Positions 7,934-17,128 of a stretch of 64,000 nucleotides of DNA are shown here, in pieces. Each line of letters starts with the position of its first letter. Positions within the stretch are counted from its first letter, which is position 1. Position numbers and translations under genes: made by a program. This DNA comes from HXMU1420-13 sp034669965. Lineage in GTDB: Bacteria; Bacteroidota; Rhodothermia; Balneolales; Balneolaceae. The notes beneath the pieces are model-generated. The model saw only the letters and a list, made by a program, of their open reading frames with translations. It was not told the origin of the DNA and ran no database searches. The stretch is from positions 1 through 64,000 of the forward strand of contig JAXMOK010000009.1 in the NCBI GenBank assembly GCA_034669965.1, written 5' to 3'.

Positions 7934-9394
7934 TTAATAATCCAGGATTAACTCTACCCTTCTATTGTTGTTTCTACCTACGGCAGTGTCGTTAGTATCA
8001 ATAGGGTTGGTTTCTCCATAACCTGTGGCTGTAATTCTTACTTCAGCAATACCCTTTTCAACCAGGTAAGCTTTTACAGCATCTGCACGGTTTTGAGAAA
8101 GCGACAAATTATATGCTGCAGCTCCACGACTGTCGGTATGGCCTTCGATGCTAAGCAACAGTTTTTCATCGCGCATCATAATGTTGGCAAGAGTTTCCAA
8201 ATCGTCTAAAGATGTTTCCGCTATAATTGCACTATTGTTACCAAACTGCAGGTTCTCAAAAATTTCAGCCAATTCTTCTTTCACTGCTTCACTAACACCT
8301 GGGCAGCCGTTATTACCTGCTTCACCAACTTGAGTAGGGCATTCATCTTCTTTGTCTTCAATGCCGTCGCCATCCGTGTCAGGGCAGCCTTTAAAGGCAA
8401 GCAGTCCGGTAACAGTTGGGCATTCGTCCATAGAGTCTATGATTTGGTCGCCATCTGAATCTGGGCAACCTTGAAATTGATCAAGTCCGGCAGTATTTGG
8501 GCACTCATCGGCAGGGTCAGCAACTCCATCAGCATCCGAGTCTGCACAGCCATCAAATTGTGATAGTCCGGCAGTATTCGGGCACTCATCTTCAATATCA
8601 GAGATGCCATCAGAATCGGAATCTGCACAACCGTTAAATTCAGCAAGTCCGGCGGTGTTTGGGCACATATCAACGTTATCTGCAATCAAGTCCATATCGG
8701 CATCGGGGCAGCCCATCGTTTCAGCAGGGCCCATTTCTGTTGGGCAATTGTCACGATTGTCGGTAACACCATCACCGTCCATGTCTTTCTTTTTAAATAG
8801 ATTCATTTTTAAACCAATCGTATGAAAGAACATGTCGTCATGATCTTTATCTCCACCTGTAAGCCCGTCAATTTCATCATCGAAAGTACGGTTAAAAGTA
8901 GATTGGTAGATGAAGTTGATATCGTCGGTAATTGGTACTTCGAAGCCTAAACCGAGTGGAATATGAAATGAAGCATTATTATCCACGTTTGGCGAAGAAT
9001 CGATAAATGCTGAAAAACCTAAGCCGGCAGCAACGAAGGGTCTAATCTTGCTGTCTTCGGCAAGGATAGTTCCATTGGCTAATTTATACTTCGCAGTTAA
9101 ATTATTATTTAAAGCGGTTGCCCAAAATATGGTTGGGTCGTCATTATCAAGAGTGGCAAGATTTAAGTTATAGCTTAAATCGAATGATTCTGATAAATAG
9201 TGGTGTACTCCGAGGCCAAAAGTAAAGTCTTTGGCAAATTTGAAGCTAAAAAATTCGTTTTCGAAATCACCTTTATATTCTTGTGTTCCGATGTTAAGTG
9301 ATAACCAAGTTTTGTCTTGTTCAGTTTGAGCAAAAACATTGGCATTGATGATGAATAGACCTGCCATTAGCAGGGTTAAGGATTTTAGTCGCAT
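7934..9394 (-). CDS. OmpA-family outer-membrane protein with six TSP3 repeats
   Basis: A 486-residue protein. The signal peptide MRLKSLTLLMAGLFIINA is cut near VFA-QTE. A beta-barrel region runs to about residue 200, six TSP3 repeats (DxDxDGxxDxxDxCPxxxG) follow, and a C-terminal OmpA domain holds LLSIEGHTDSRG and NNRRVELILDY. It has the same architecture as the neighbouring gene but one extra calcium-binding repeat, which suggests repeat number changes by recombination between the near-identical modules. Its role is envelope anchoring between outer membrane and peptidoglycan. The three upstream-strand copies of CPNTAGL show recent repeat expansion. Confidence 0.92.
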   Translation of the reverse strand: MRLKSLTLLMAGLFIINANVFAQTEQDKTWLSLNIGTQEYKGDFENEFFSFKFAKDFTFGLGVHHYLSESFDLSYNLNLATLDNDDPTIFWATALNNNLTAKYKLANGTILAEDSKIRPFVAAGLGFSAFIDSSPNVDNNASFHIPLGLGFEVPITDDINFIYQSTFNRTFDDEIDGLTGGDKDHDDMFFHTIGLKMNLFKKKDMDGDGVTDNRDNCPTEMGPAETMGCPDADMDLIADNVDMCPNTAGLAEFNGCADSDSDGISDIEDECPNTAGLSQFDGCADSDADGVADPADECPNTAGLDQFQGCPDSDGDQIIDSMDECPTVTGLLAFKGCPDTDGDGIEDKEDECPTQVGEAGNNGCPGVSEAVKEELAEIFENLQFGNNSAIIAETSLDDLETLANIMMRDEKLLLSIEGHTDSRGAAAYNLSLSQNRADAVKAYLVEKGIAEVRITATGYGETNPIDTNDTAVGRNNNRRVELILDY

Positions 9395-9527
9395 AGTTAG
9401 ATTCGTGTTAATAATTTCTGTACCTAAGTCGACAGAAAAATCGGAATCAAAATATTGGGCTTCAGTTATGTTGTATTAATTTGATAAAGTAAACCGGTGT
9501 AAAAGATTAGAGGAGCATTAATTTACA

Positions 9528-10193
9528 TTAGAGAAACGTTGAAATTTCGGACAACGCTTTTTTTCGAATATTAGGAACTTCTACATTTTCGGCAGGAAAT
9601 CCCACTACAAGCAGTAAAAATGCTTTTTCATGAGAAGGGCGTTGCATGATCTGATTCAAAAACCCCATTGGGCTAGGCGTATGGGTTAGGGTAGCAAGTC
9701 CGGCATTGTGTAAAGCAGTAATCAACATACCGGTGGCAATGCCCACCGATTCTTTCACATAATAATGTTTTTCCTTTTCGCCGGATTCGCTGAGGTGATA
9801 ACTTTGAGCGAAAATCCCGATCAATGCCGGAGCTGTTTCTAAAAAGGGCTTATGCTCGTTGGTTCCAAAAGGCACTAAATCTTCCAGCCAGTCTTCAGGG
9901 GCGCGACGGTTATAAAACTCATGCTCTTCTTCTTCAGCAGCTTCGCGGATCTTCTTTTTGATGTCGGGGTCGGTAACCACTACAAAGTGCCAAGGTTGTT
10001 TGTTTGCTCCATTAGGAGCCGTTCCGGCGGCTTGAAGGCAATTTTCGAGCACACCCTCTGGAATGGGACGATCTGAGAACTCCCGAACGGTTCGACGCTG
10101 TTTTATCAATTGATAAAATGCTTCTGCTCGTTCTTTCATCTCTGATGGAGATCGTTCAGTAAATTCTAAAGGGACAAATTCTGCTGTATTCAT
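9528..10193 (-). CDS. Nitroreductase-fold flavoprotein, iodotyrosine deiodinase-like
   Basis: An FMN-dependent nitroreductase-fold protein (221 residues from the ATG at 10193; the longer frame to 10244 would overlap the upstream gene). FMN-binding features are QRRTVREFSDRPIP, NGANKQPWHFVVV and LATLTHTPSPMGFLN. The active-site lid carries Glu90, Tyr94 and Lys115, with the spacing (4 and 21) of the Glu/Tyr/Lys triad that grips the zwitterion of iodotyrosine in human IYD (E157/Y161/K182). Family members reductively dehalogenate iodo-, bromo- and chlorotyrosine. Function is inferred from motif match. It is the last gene of a minus-strand run starting with proline dehydrogenase. Confidence 0.85.
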   Translation of the reverse strand: MNTAEFVPLEFTERSPSEMKERAEAFYQLIKQRRTVREFSDRPIPEGVLENCLQAAGTAPNGANKQPWHFVVVTDPDIKKKIREAAEEEEHEFYNRRAPEDWLEDLVPFGTNEHKPFLETAPALIGIFAQSYHLSESGEKEKHYYVKESVGIATGMLITALHNAGLATLTHTPSPMGFLNQIMQRPSHEKAFLLLVVGFPAENVEVPNIRKKALSEISTFL

Positions 10194-10203
10194 AAAAAAT
10201 CTA

Positions 10204-12330
10204 TTAATCTCCGATATTGAAATCAGCCCATTGTTCAAGTTCAAGGATCCGTTCTAAATAACGCTCGCGAAGAGGCAGGCTTTTTAACCGATCGATCCAA
10301 AGTTGGGCGAGCTCTGCTTCGTTGTAATATACAAGCAAATTGATCAATCTTTCTTGGGTATCAAACCAGGTAGGGTTAGTTTTTTGTTGGATAAGAGCTC
10401 GAGCATATTCTATGATTGCAAGTTCATCCATATTAAGGAGGGCGCGGTCAACCAACAGCCATATAAGAGGTTCCGGTAAACTTGCAAAACCCTCTAGCAT
10501 CGCTGTTTGCTGATCATATCTAGCATTAATAAAAATCTGCCAGTTGGTGGAATCTGATCGGACTTCAAAAGACTGAGTGAGCATGACGTCATTTTTATTA
10601 AGAAACGCGGTTCTAATTTCTCTTAAATAGCTTGCAGCTGAAGTGTATCCATCAGTAATAAATGTTGCGTCGGCTTTATATAAATGTAAAGAGGGTATAC
10701 TATCTGTGGCTGTGACTCCTTCTATAACTTCAAGTGGGTTTCCATCTAGGAGCGTGTATTTTGCCCAAAGTTGTTTGATGGCATTCATATCAGGATAGGA
10801 TTGATATAACTCTTGTGTGACTGCAAGCGCCTTTTCCGGGTCAAGATTTGCCTCATGAAATTGGAATTCGTCAAGTCCTTGGATGATTGGGTGAGCTTTT
10901 CTGGGACAGGAAACTTGAAATAGCGATTGTTGGGAGAAGATATATTGCGAAACTTCCTGATCCAGCGAATCCACTTCTTCAACGGGAAGCTGAGCTTTCC
11001 AACGGGTAACCAGTGTATCGAAAGGCAGTGCGTAGGCCGATTCAAAATCAGAATTCGGATAAGCGTTTTTGAATTGTTGAACTGGATAATTATTGAGTAA
11101 ATAGCGAACAAATGATCCTGACGTAGTATAACTGATGGCCGATGCACTACCGTAAAACCCCAATACGGAAAGAGCTGATTCCATTTGATCAGCAGATGGT
11201 AAAGGTTGTTCGGCGGCAATAATTTGGTGAAGTGTAGAAACGTCAGATGCGTCTTTTGCAATGGCCTCGGCTACACCTTCTACTAATCCAATACTCCAAC
11301 TGGCGTTCATTAATCCATTGCCAAATTGTTTAGCGATCACATGCACTAATTCGTGTTTGAGCACACCATCGAGATGTTCTTTGGCAATGTGCAGTTGATC
11401 TTGCTCTAACCAAACCGGCACATAACTAGTAAACTTCGCACCCACCAATTCCTTCTTATGCCAGGCATGATTGTATAAATACGATTCGATTTTACGATCC
11501 ACTGGCCAGTCAATTTCTAATTGCTCAATAATTTGCTTGAAATGGAATTCGTGCCGATTTGCCCAATAGTCGATTTCATCTGCCGAGTAAAATTCAGATT
11601 CATAATACAGAACAAAATGATCGGTGACTTTTTGTTCAGATAATTGGTGTTGAAGCTCACTTCTAGGCGTGGAAATACCCAAGTTAGGCTGAAAGAATAA
11701 AATCGCTAGAACTACTACCGATGTGCTAATTAGTGCTACTTTATGGAACATTGATTTGGAAAACGAAGGCAGTGTCCACAGTAAGAGAGCCCAAAGAAGC
11801 GTTGAGGATCGAAACCAAATCAATGCTGAAGTAACACGGATTTCGTCATCATAAATCGGACCAGGCCAATATCCCCATACATGATTGAAATAGTATACTT
11901 GTGGCAATCGAAAGAACTCAAAGAGCCAAACACCAAGTGCAATAATCAAAAGTGTTAAAACGGTAAAAAAAGTAGGGTATGGGATTTTTATCATGCTAAA
12001 AAAGCGCCCAATCGATATTCCAAACATTAATGATGGTACCGGAAGTAACGCCCAGATAAGCAAACCATCAAGGGTGATACAATCGGAGATTAACCCATGA
12101 AAGAAGAGAGGGGCGAAAATCAAAAAAACAGAAAAAATGCCTTTTCGGATGAGGGACGAATAGTTTTGTTGTTTCACTCGAACGCTTTTCCATCCACCCC
12201 AAAAACACATGACAATAGAAGTAAAAAGCGCAGACTCTAGATGAACATCGCGCAAAAGCGGCACAAGCAATAAGAGTAACCCTAAAGCTAGAGGAGGTAA
12301 ATAAGTGATAACCCATTTTTTCTTACGCAC
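10204..12330 (-). CDS. Polytopic membrane protein with gluzincin-type metalloprotease domain
   Basis: A 708-residue protein. Residues 1-215 contain about seven hydrophobic membrane segments. From about 235 comes an extracytoplasmic domain with the zinc motif HELVH (326-330) and a downstream Glu351 in GLVEGVAEAIAKD, the arrangement HExxH...EGxA of MA-clan (gluzincin) peptidases. The last 250 residues look helical and TPR-like. No close family name is recognised. It lies 48 bp after the DoxX gene and 10 bp before the IYD-like gene, so it is probably part of one operon. The substrate is unknown. Confidence 0.75.
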   Translation of the reverse strand: MRKKKWVITYLPPLALGLLLLLVPLLRDVHLESALFTSIVMCFWGGWKSVRVKQQNYSSLIRKGIFSVFLIFAPLFFHGLISDCITLDGLLIWALLPVPSLMFGISIGRFFSMIKIPYPTFFTVLTLLIIALGVWLFEFFRLPQVYYFNHVWGYWPGPIYDDEIRVTSALIWFRSSTLLWALLLWTLPSFSKSMFHKVALISTSVVVLAILFFQPNLGISTPRSELQHQLSEQKVTDHFVLYYESEFYSADEIDYWANRHEFHFKQIIEQLEIDWPVDRKIESYLYNHAWHKKELVGAKFTSYVPVWLEQDQLHIAKEHLDGVLKHELVHVIAKQFGNGLMNASWSIGLVEGVAEAIAKDASDVSTLHQIIAAEQPLPSADQMESALSVLGFYGSASAISYTTSGSFVRYLLNNYPVQQFKNAYPNSDFESAYALPFDTLVTRWKAQLPVEEVDSLDQEVSQYIFSQQSLFQVSCPRKAHPIIQGLDEFQFHEANLDPEKALAVTQELYQSYPDMNAIKQLWAKYTLLDGNPLEVIEGVTATDSIPSLHLYKADATFITDGYTSAASYLREIRTAFLNKNDVMLTQSFEVRSDSTNWQIFINARYDQQTAMLEGFASLPEPLIWLLVDRALLNMDELAIIEYARALIQQKTNPTWFDTQERLINLLVYYNEAELAQLWIDRLKSLPLRERYLERILELEQWADFNIGD

Positions 12331-12378
12331 AGAAACAACATTAGCGTGAAGACCGGTATATATGATTATTTATGCTAT

Positions 12379-12762
12379 TTAGAAACTTAATCCAGTTGCC
12401 ATAAATACCCAATATATTAGCCAGAATTGAAGTGGTAGACGTAGTAACAAGAGGAAAGTTCGTAGGGAGTGTTTCTTACGAGTATAAGATTTTACAAACA
12501 TTTCGATATTTGCAGGGAATACGGCAATAAGCAGCAAGATAAGTCCCCACCCCGAAACTACTTTAAAGGTAGAGATCATCACGCCCAGCCCGCCGGCAAT
12601 TTCAGCTACACCACTCCAGTAAACCATTGCCCGATGGTTAGGAATATAATCGGGCATGATTTTAATGTATTGGTTGGGAAAGATGAAGTGCAGCACTCCT
12701 GCGAGTATAAAAATCGGACCAATGATATAAACATGGTTCGAGATCTCGGCGAAGAACTCCAT
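12379..12762 (-). CDS. DoxX-like small membrane protein
   Basis: A 127-residue protein with four hydrophobic segments: YIIGPIFILAGVLHFIFP, YWSGVAEIAGGLGVMIS, GWGLILLLIAVFPANI and LQFWLIYWVFMATGL. The pattern FPNQYIKIMPDYIP...GxxEIxGGLG matches the DoxX/DoxD superfamily. Such proteins have been tied to thiosulfate oxidation or redox stress, but the specific role here is open. Its ATG directly abuts the stop codon of the proline dehydrogenase gene, so translation is likely coupled. Confidence 0.8.
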   Translation of the reverse strand: MEFFAEISNHVYIIGPIFILAGVLHFIFPNQYIKIMPDYIPNHRAMVYWSGVAEIAGGLGVMISTFKVVSGWGLILLLIAVFPANIEMFVKSYTRKKHSLRTFLLLLRLPLQFWLIYWVFMATGLSF

Positions 12763-13614
12763 TTATTTTTTAAACATGGTACTTAGCACAAAAAACACAT
12801 TCTCTTTGCGCTCCATCAGGCGGCGACTGAAATATGGAAACCAATCGGTGCCAAAAGGGACATAAACACGGGTTAAATAGCCTAGTTTTGTGAGGTCAAC
12901 CATGGTTTCTTCTCGAAGCCCATACAGCATCTGAAATTCGAAACGATCTTTAGCAATATTTTCTGTAGCCGTGTATTCTCGTAGCCAATTCACTAGTTCA
13001 TCGTCGTGAGTGCCAAAACGAGGGCGTTCTGTTTTAGCCAAAAGTACTTTGGCATATTCCTTAAAAGCTTCACGGATATCAGCCATATTTTGAAGAGCAA
13101 TTTCAGCCGGCTCACCATAGGCGCCTTTTACCAGGCGGATATTAGCACCCATCTCTGCAAGTTCATCGATGTCTTCTTTTGTGCGATGCAACATTGCTTG
13201 AATTACTGTTCCAACGGTTTGGCCGTATTTGGCAAACGCATCTTTGAAAATATCGATAGTAACTTGGGTGTAATCACTGCCTTCCATATCGATATTCACA
13301 AACTGACCGTGCTTTTGGGCAACATCTAACAATTTGTAAAGGTTTTCAACGCAATATTCTTTGTCGATATCGAGGCCCATCATGGTTAGCTTAATCGAAA
13401 TACTACTGATTAACCCATGCTCGCGAATTCCATTTAATAAATCGATATAGGCATCAACTGTAGCATCGGCTGTGGCACGATCGTTTACATTTTCGCCTAA
13501 AAGATCTAAAGTGAGCTTTAAGTTTTTGTGATTCAGATACTTTGCCTTGGGGATTGACTCTTCAAAAGTCTCGCCGGCCACAAAGCGTTTTGCTAATACA
13601 AAGGGAAGTTTCAT
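12763..13614 (-). CDS. Proline dehydrogenase (monofunctional)
   Basis: A 283-residue FAD enzyme oxidising L-proline to pyrroline-5-carboxylate and passing electrons to quinone. The TIM-barrel PRODH core shows IKLTMMGLDID, VNIDMEGSDYT, IQAMLHRTKEDI, NIRLVKGAYGEP and FEFQMLYGLREE, and ends with YVPFGTDWFPYFSRRLMER, the substrate-binding YxxRRxxE helix. The length is typical of short bacterial PRODH proteins, and no P5C dehydrogenase is fused or adjacent. It heads a minus-strand operon with the DoxX gene, the membrane protease and the IYD-like gene. Confidence 0.93.
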   Translation of the reverse strand: MKLPFVLAKRFVAGETFEESIPKAKYLNHKNLKLTLDLLGENVNDRATADATVDAYIDLLNGIREHGLISSISIKLTMMGLDIDKEYCVENLYKLLDVAQKHGQFVNIDMEGSDYTQVTIDIFKDAFAKYGQTVGTVIQAMLHRTKEDIDELAEMGANIRLVKGAYGEPAEIALQNMADIREAFKEYAKVLLAKTERPRFGTHDDELVNWLREYTATENIAKDRFEFQMLYGLREETMVDLTKLGYLTRVYVPFGTDWFPYFSRRLMERKENVFFVLSTMFKK

Positions 13615-13777
13615 TCTGCTATTTAAGATTTGTCGCCAAAGGTAGTAATTCCGTCAATTATCATCACCAATTAAAAATAAGTAACCTTTTGTTAAATGCT
13701 GCGTGTACATGAAGAACGTGAAAACAAAACACTTTCTGAAACCGCTAACGTTTCATTAATCAAACAAAGGGAAAGTT

Positions 13778-14704
13778 ATGAACAAAAAATTATCACTTAA
13801 CACCACAAAATTCGGAATATTTATATTGGCTGTAATTGTAAGCAGCAGTGCTCTATTCGCGCAAGAGCCATATATGGAGCAAAGTTTTTCGGTAAACGAT
13901 AATGCCCGTTTAGAAGTGGAAACATCAGGTGGAAGTATTGATGTTGAAGGCTCAAATACTGATGCCGTTCGTGTTGAAATGTATGTGAAACGTAGAGGGC
14001 GGCATATTTCATCCGGCGAGGCTGACTTAGATAATTGGGAAATTACACTAGAAAAAAATGGCAATACGGTTTATGCAAAGGCTAAACGAAAAGGCCGTGC
14101 TAATTGGGGTAACAATACATACAGTATTTCTTTCAAGGTGTTTACACCAATAAATATAACTTCCAATTTACGTACATCCGGTGGTAGCATAAGTATGGAA
14201 AACCTGGTGGGTAATCAAAATGCTAAGACCAGTGGTGGTAGTATAGATGTTCGGCAAATTGGTGGCGATGTTGAAGTAAATACCTCTGGTGGCCAAATAA
14301 ACATAGAAGAAATTGAAGGATTTGTTGATGCGAAAACTTCTGGCGGACGGATTTGGGCGTCGAATGTAACAGGTGGTATTAAAGCAAGAACCAGTGGCGG
14401 CGGCATCAATCTTGATAATATTTCTGGCAATGTAGAAGCGAAAACATCTGGTGGCTCTATTGATGCGAAAGTGTTAGAGCCAATGGATTATATCGAACTG
14501 AGAACTTCAGGTGGTAGTATTTCAATTACAGTACCAAAAGATGCAGGTTTTGATTTGGATTTAGATGGCAACAGAGTGCGTGCCGATCTGGTAGATTTTA
14601 GAGGAGAATATGAGAGAGACGAAGTGGAGGGAACCATGAACGGAGGCGGAACTCGATTAAAAGCTAAAACCTCAGGTGGCTCTGTCACACTTCGATATTT
14701 ATAG
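13778..14704 (+). CDS. DUF4097-type beta-solenoid protein with TSGG repeats
   Basis: A 308-residue secreted or periplasmic protein. A signal peptide (1-28, cut after LFA) is followed by a short jelly-like region and then a right-handed beta-repeat with nine TSGG motifs at a period of about 18 residues (TSGGSID, TSGGQIN, TSGGRIW and so on). This is the DUF4097 'adhesin-like' fold; its biochemical role is unsettled. A good Shine-Dalgarno sequence GGGAAAG lies 5 nt before the ATG at 13778. It is monocistronic, converges on pbpC, and its terminator lies inside the pbpC 3' end. Confidence 0.85.
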   Translation: MNKKLSLNTTKFGIFILAVIVSSSALFAQEPYMEQSFSVNDNARLEVETSGGSIDVEGSNTDAVRVEMYVKRRGRHISSGEADLDNWEITLEKNGNTVYAKAKRKGRANWGNNTYSISFKVFTPINITSNLRTSGGSISMENLVGNQNAKTSGGSIDVRQIGGDVEVNTSGGQINIEEIEGFVDAKTSGGRIWASNVTGGIKARTSGGGINLDNISGNVEAKTSGGSIDAKVLEPMDYIELRTSGGSISITVPKDAGFDLDLDGNRVRADLVDFRGEYERDEVEGTMNGGGTRLKAKTSGGSVTLRYL

Positions 14705-14712
14705 TCCTAAAA

Positions 14713-17127
14713 CTAATTAACAAACCCTTCAGAAGGCTTGGGATGAATCCCAGGCCTTTTTTTGTTTGGGATAATTTCGAACTTTCGTTCCAATCGGTTG
14801 CCGAACTCATCAATCAAAACTAATCGGTGACGCCCACTTTTGGGAGACAGATCCATTTGGTGGATATGCGAGGTTTCGCCTACATAATTGTCGTTTAAGT
14901 GCCAAAATATTGTCGCATCCGGATTGCGATGCGCTACTTCAAACACCGTTTTACCGGTTCTTCCGTCCAATTCTACAGGAACAAAAATATCTGCTTCTGT
15001 TGATGGGTATATTAGTTGAATTGGCTGACTCAAATCCTCGCCACAATTTTTTGCCATAGGTGGGAGCGATGCATAAGTCGCGTTTCTACGTTGATAGTAC
15101 CACTCTTGATCTGCAGGTAACACAAACCAGGACTCACTTTTGATTTGGCTGATGTCGGTACATTTTGAGGTAACTTGATGTGTTTCCGCATTATTTAGGT
15201 GCACCAACTTGTGGTATGGACAAATCTGAGTTTTTAACCCGGCTTCGGGCACCCATTTTCGCTCCGTTTTTTCGCAGTAGACACCTGCTCGGTGACCGCT
15301 TTTTGTGCAAACTTCAATTTCATCCAACTCGAACCATGGAGTGGCAAACCAGCCCGTTGTGGGAAGCGAGTTGAACACATCGAACAAGATTGGTCCGGCG
15401 GTTTTTACGCCGGTTAATTCGGGGCGACCTTCCCCATCAGCATTCCCAACCCAAACTCCAACCACATAATCGGGGGTCACTCCAATGGCCCAACCATCTC
15501 TATTTCCGAAGCTGGTTCCGGTTTTCCAGGCAACTTTTCGGGCACCATCAAAACGGCGCCAAAATACCTCGTCTTCGGGGCGTTGTACATCGGTCATGGC
15601 TTCGAATGTTGACCAAACGGCACCGGCGCTTAATTGTATGTTGGATTCATTTTCATTCACAAATTGCGGACTAAATGCTTTCGCATGATCAGAACTGCCG
15701 TCATAGGTACTTAGGTGATTAGCGAGGGAAGCATAAACCGCAGAAATCTCCCATAACGTTGTTTCTGCGCCACCCAGAACTAGGGTAAGTCCATAATGTT
15801 CCGGTGCATTAGTGATAGTAGAAATACCAAATTCGTTCAAATAGTGATGGAATTTTGGAACCCCATATTCCTGCAACATTCGTACTGAGGGCACATTTAA
15901 AGATCGAGCAATAACTTGCGATGCCGACACTGCTCCATCGTAACTACGCGAAAAATTCTTAGGAGAATATTCCGAAAAAGTTGAAGGCACGTCGGGAACT
16001 AGGGTATTGGGGAGTAGCTTGCCTTCGTTCAACATCAATAAATAAAGCAACGGTTTTAGAATACTTCCGGAGCTTCGTGGCGCATCGATAATGTTTACAA
16101 ACTGATCGTGATCCTTGCCTGCTTTTGTGTTTCCCACATAGCTAAGTACCTCTTGGTTTTTGACGTCCATCACCACAATAGCTGCGTTTTCAATTCCATT
16201 AGCAGATAAAATTTGATGATGATAATTCAGAATTTCATTCACTTTTTGCTGAACCGGCAAATGAATGGAGCTACGAATTCGGGTTCCATTATTATTCGAT
16301 TGTACCTGCTTCGCCAAATAATGAGAAGCATATTGAGGTAGCGGCAGAGGCTTATCTGGCAAAGCTTCCATTAATGACAATCGGTACGTGAGTGAATCGA
16401 TGGAGCCGTTTTCTAAGAGTCGTTTAAGCAGACGGTCTCGTTTTGCTTTAAGATCATCGCGATTTCGAGCAGGATGGATAAGAGCCGGACTGTTGGGTAA
16501 AACTGCGAGAGTAGCGGATTCTGCCCAGGATAATTGAGAGGCTTCTCTACCAAAATAACGCCAAGCCGCAGTTTCGAGACCAACCACATTTCCACCAAAA
16601 GGTGCGTGCGCCGAGTACAATGCTAGAATTTCTTCTTTGGATGCAGATAACTCTAGGCGTGTTGCCAACATCATTTCTTGGAGCTTCTGCACCACTGTTC
16701 GCTCTGGATTTTTTTGCGATAAGCGGATCACTTGCATTGTCAATGTACTGGCACCACTTACTACACTGCCTGATTCATAGTTTTGCTTTACCGCGCGAAA
16801 GATCGCCCTCACGTCTACACCGGGGTGTTCGAAAAAACGACGATCTTCAAACTCGAGAATAGCCGCTTTGAACTTGTCTGGAACCGAATCGGATATGGGA
16901 AAACGCCACTGGCTATCGTCGGCAACTTTGGCGCCTAATAAATCGCCATTGGCCGACTCAAGCACGGTTGAATAGGGCGTATCAAACAAAGGATCTGGAA
17001 GGGAGTTCCAATAGAAGTATCCTATCAAACCAAGGATAAAAATCCCAAATAGGAATATTGGTTTACGTTTGATAAACGACCTCCATCGAAAAAGGAGCCT
17101 TGAACGATATGTGTTTTCCTTGCTCAA
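14713..17127 (-). CDS. pbpC: Penicillin-binding protein 1C
   Basis: An 804-residue bifunctional peptidoglycan synthase. One N-terminal membrane anchor (about 22-42) precedes a GT51 glycosyltransferase domain with FEDRRFFEHPGVD and SGASTLTMQ. The transpeptidase domain has the catalytic SILK in SSGSILKPLLY and the KTGTS motif in VAWKTGTSFGNRDG. A C-terminal BiPBP_C-type beta domain follows (about 710-804). PBP1C genes are typically coupled to an alpha-2-macroglobulin gene, as here: the A2M stop lies 1 bp before this start. The pair is thought to repair peptidoglycan after protease or phage-enzyme attack. Confidence 0.95.
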   Translation of the reverse strand: MSKENTYRSRLLFRWRSFIKRKPIFLFGIFILGLIGYFYWNSLPDPLFDTPYSTVLESANGDLLGAKVADDSQWRFPISDSVPDKFKAAILEFEDRRFFEHPGVDVRAIFRAVKQNYESGSVVSGASTLTMQVIRLSQKNPERTVVQKLQEMMLATRLELSASKEEILALYSAHAPFGGNVVGLETAAWRYFGREASQLSWAESATLAVLPNSPALIHPARNRDDLKAKRDRLLKRLLENGSIDSLTYRLSLMEALPDKPLPLPQYASHYLAKQVQSNNNGTRIRSSIHLPVQQKVNEILNYHHQILSANGIENAAIVVMDVKNQEVLSYVGNTKAGKDHDQFVNIIDAPRSSGSILKPLLYLLMLNEGKLLPNTLVPDVPSTFSEYSPKNFSRSYDGAVSASQVIARSLNVPSVRMLQEYGVPKFHHYLNEFGISTITNAPEHYGLTLVLGGAETTLWEISAVYASLANHLSTYDGSSDHAKAFSPQFVNENESNIQLSAGAVWSTFEAMTDVQRPEDEVFWRRFDGARKVAWKTGTSFGNRDGWAIGVTPDYVVGVWVGNADGEGRPELTGVKTAGPILFDVFNSLPTTGWFATPWFELDEIEVCTKSGHRAGVYCEKTERKWVPEAGLKTQICPYHKLVHLNNAETHQVTSKCTDISQIKSESWFVLPADQEWYYQRRNATYASLPPMAKNCGEDLSQPIQLIYPSTEADIFVPVELDGRTGKTVFEVAHRNPDATIFWHLNDNYVGETSHIHQMDLSPKSGRHRLVLIDEFGNRLERKFEIIPNKKRPGIHPKPSEGFVN
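14733..14764 (+). terminator. Terminator of the DUF4097 gene inside the pbpC 3' end
   Basis: AGGCTTGGGAT and ATCCCAGGCCT pair around a 2-nt turn with one bulged base and are followed by seven T. The hairpin encodes the last residues of PBP1C on the other strand (NKKRPGIHPKPSEG), so one sequence serves both as terminator and as codons. Confidence 0.82.
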
Positions 17128-17128
17128 G

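Noticed and set aside
10194..10244. Longer start for the IYD-like gene
   Set aside because: It would overlap the end of the protease gene by 41 bp and adds residues without family match; the ATG at 10193 also brings the active-site numbering in line with known bacterial IYDs.
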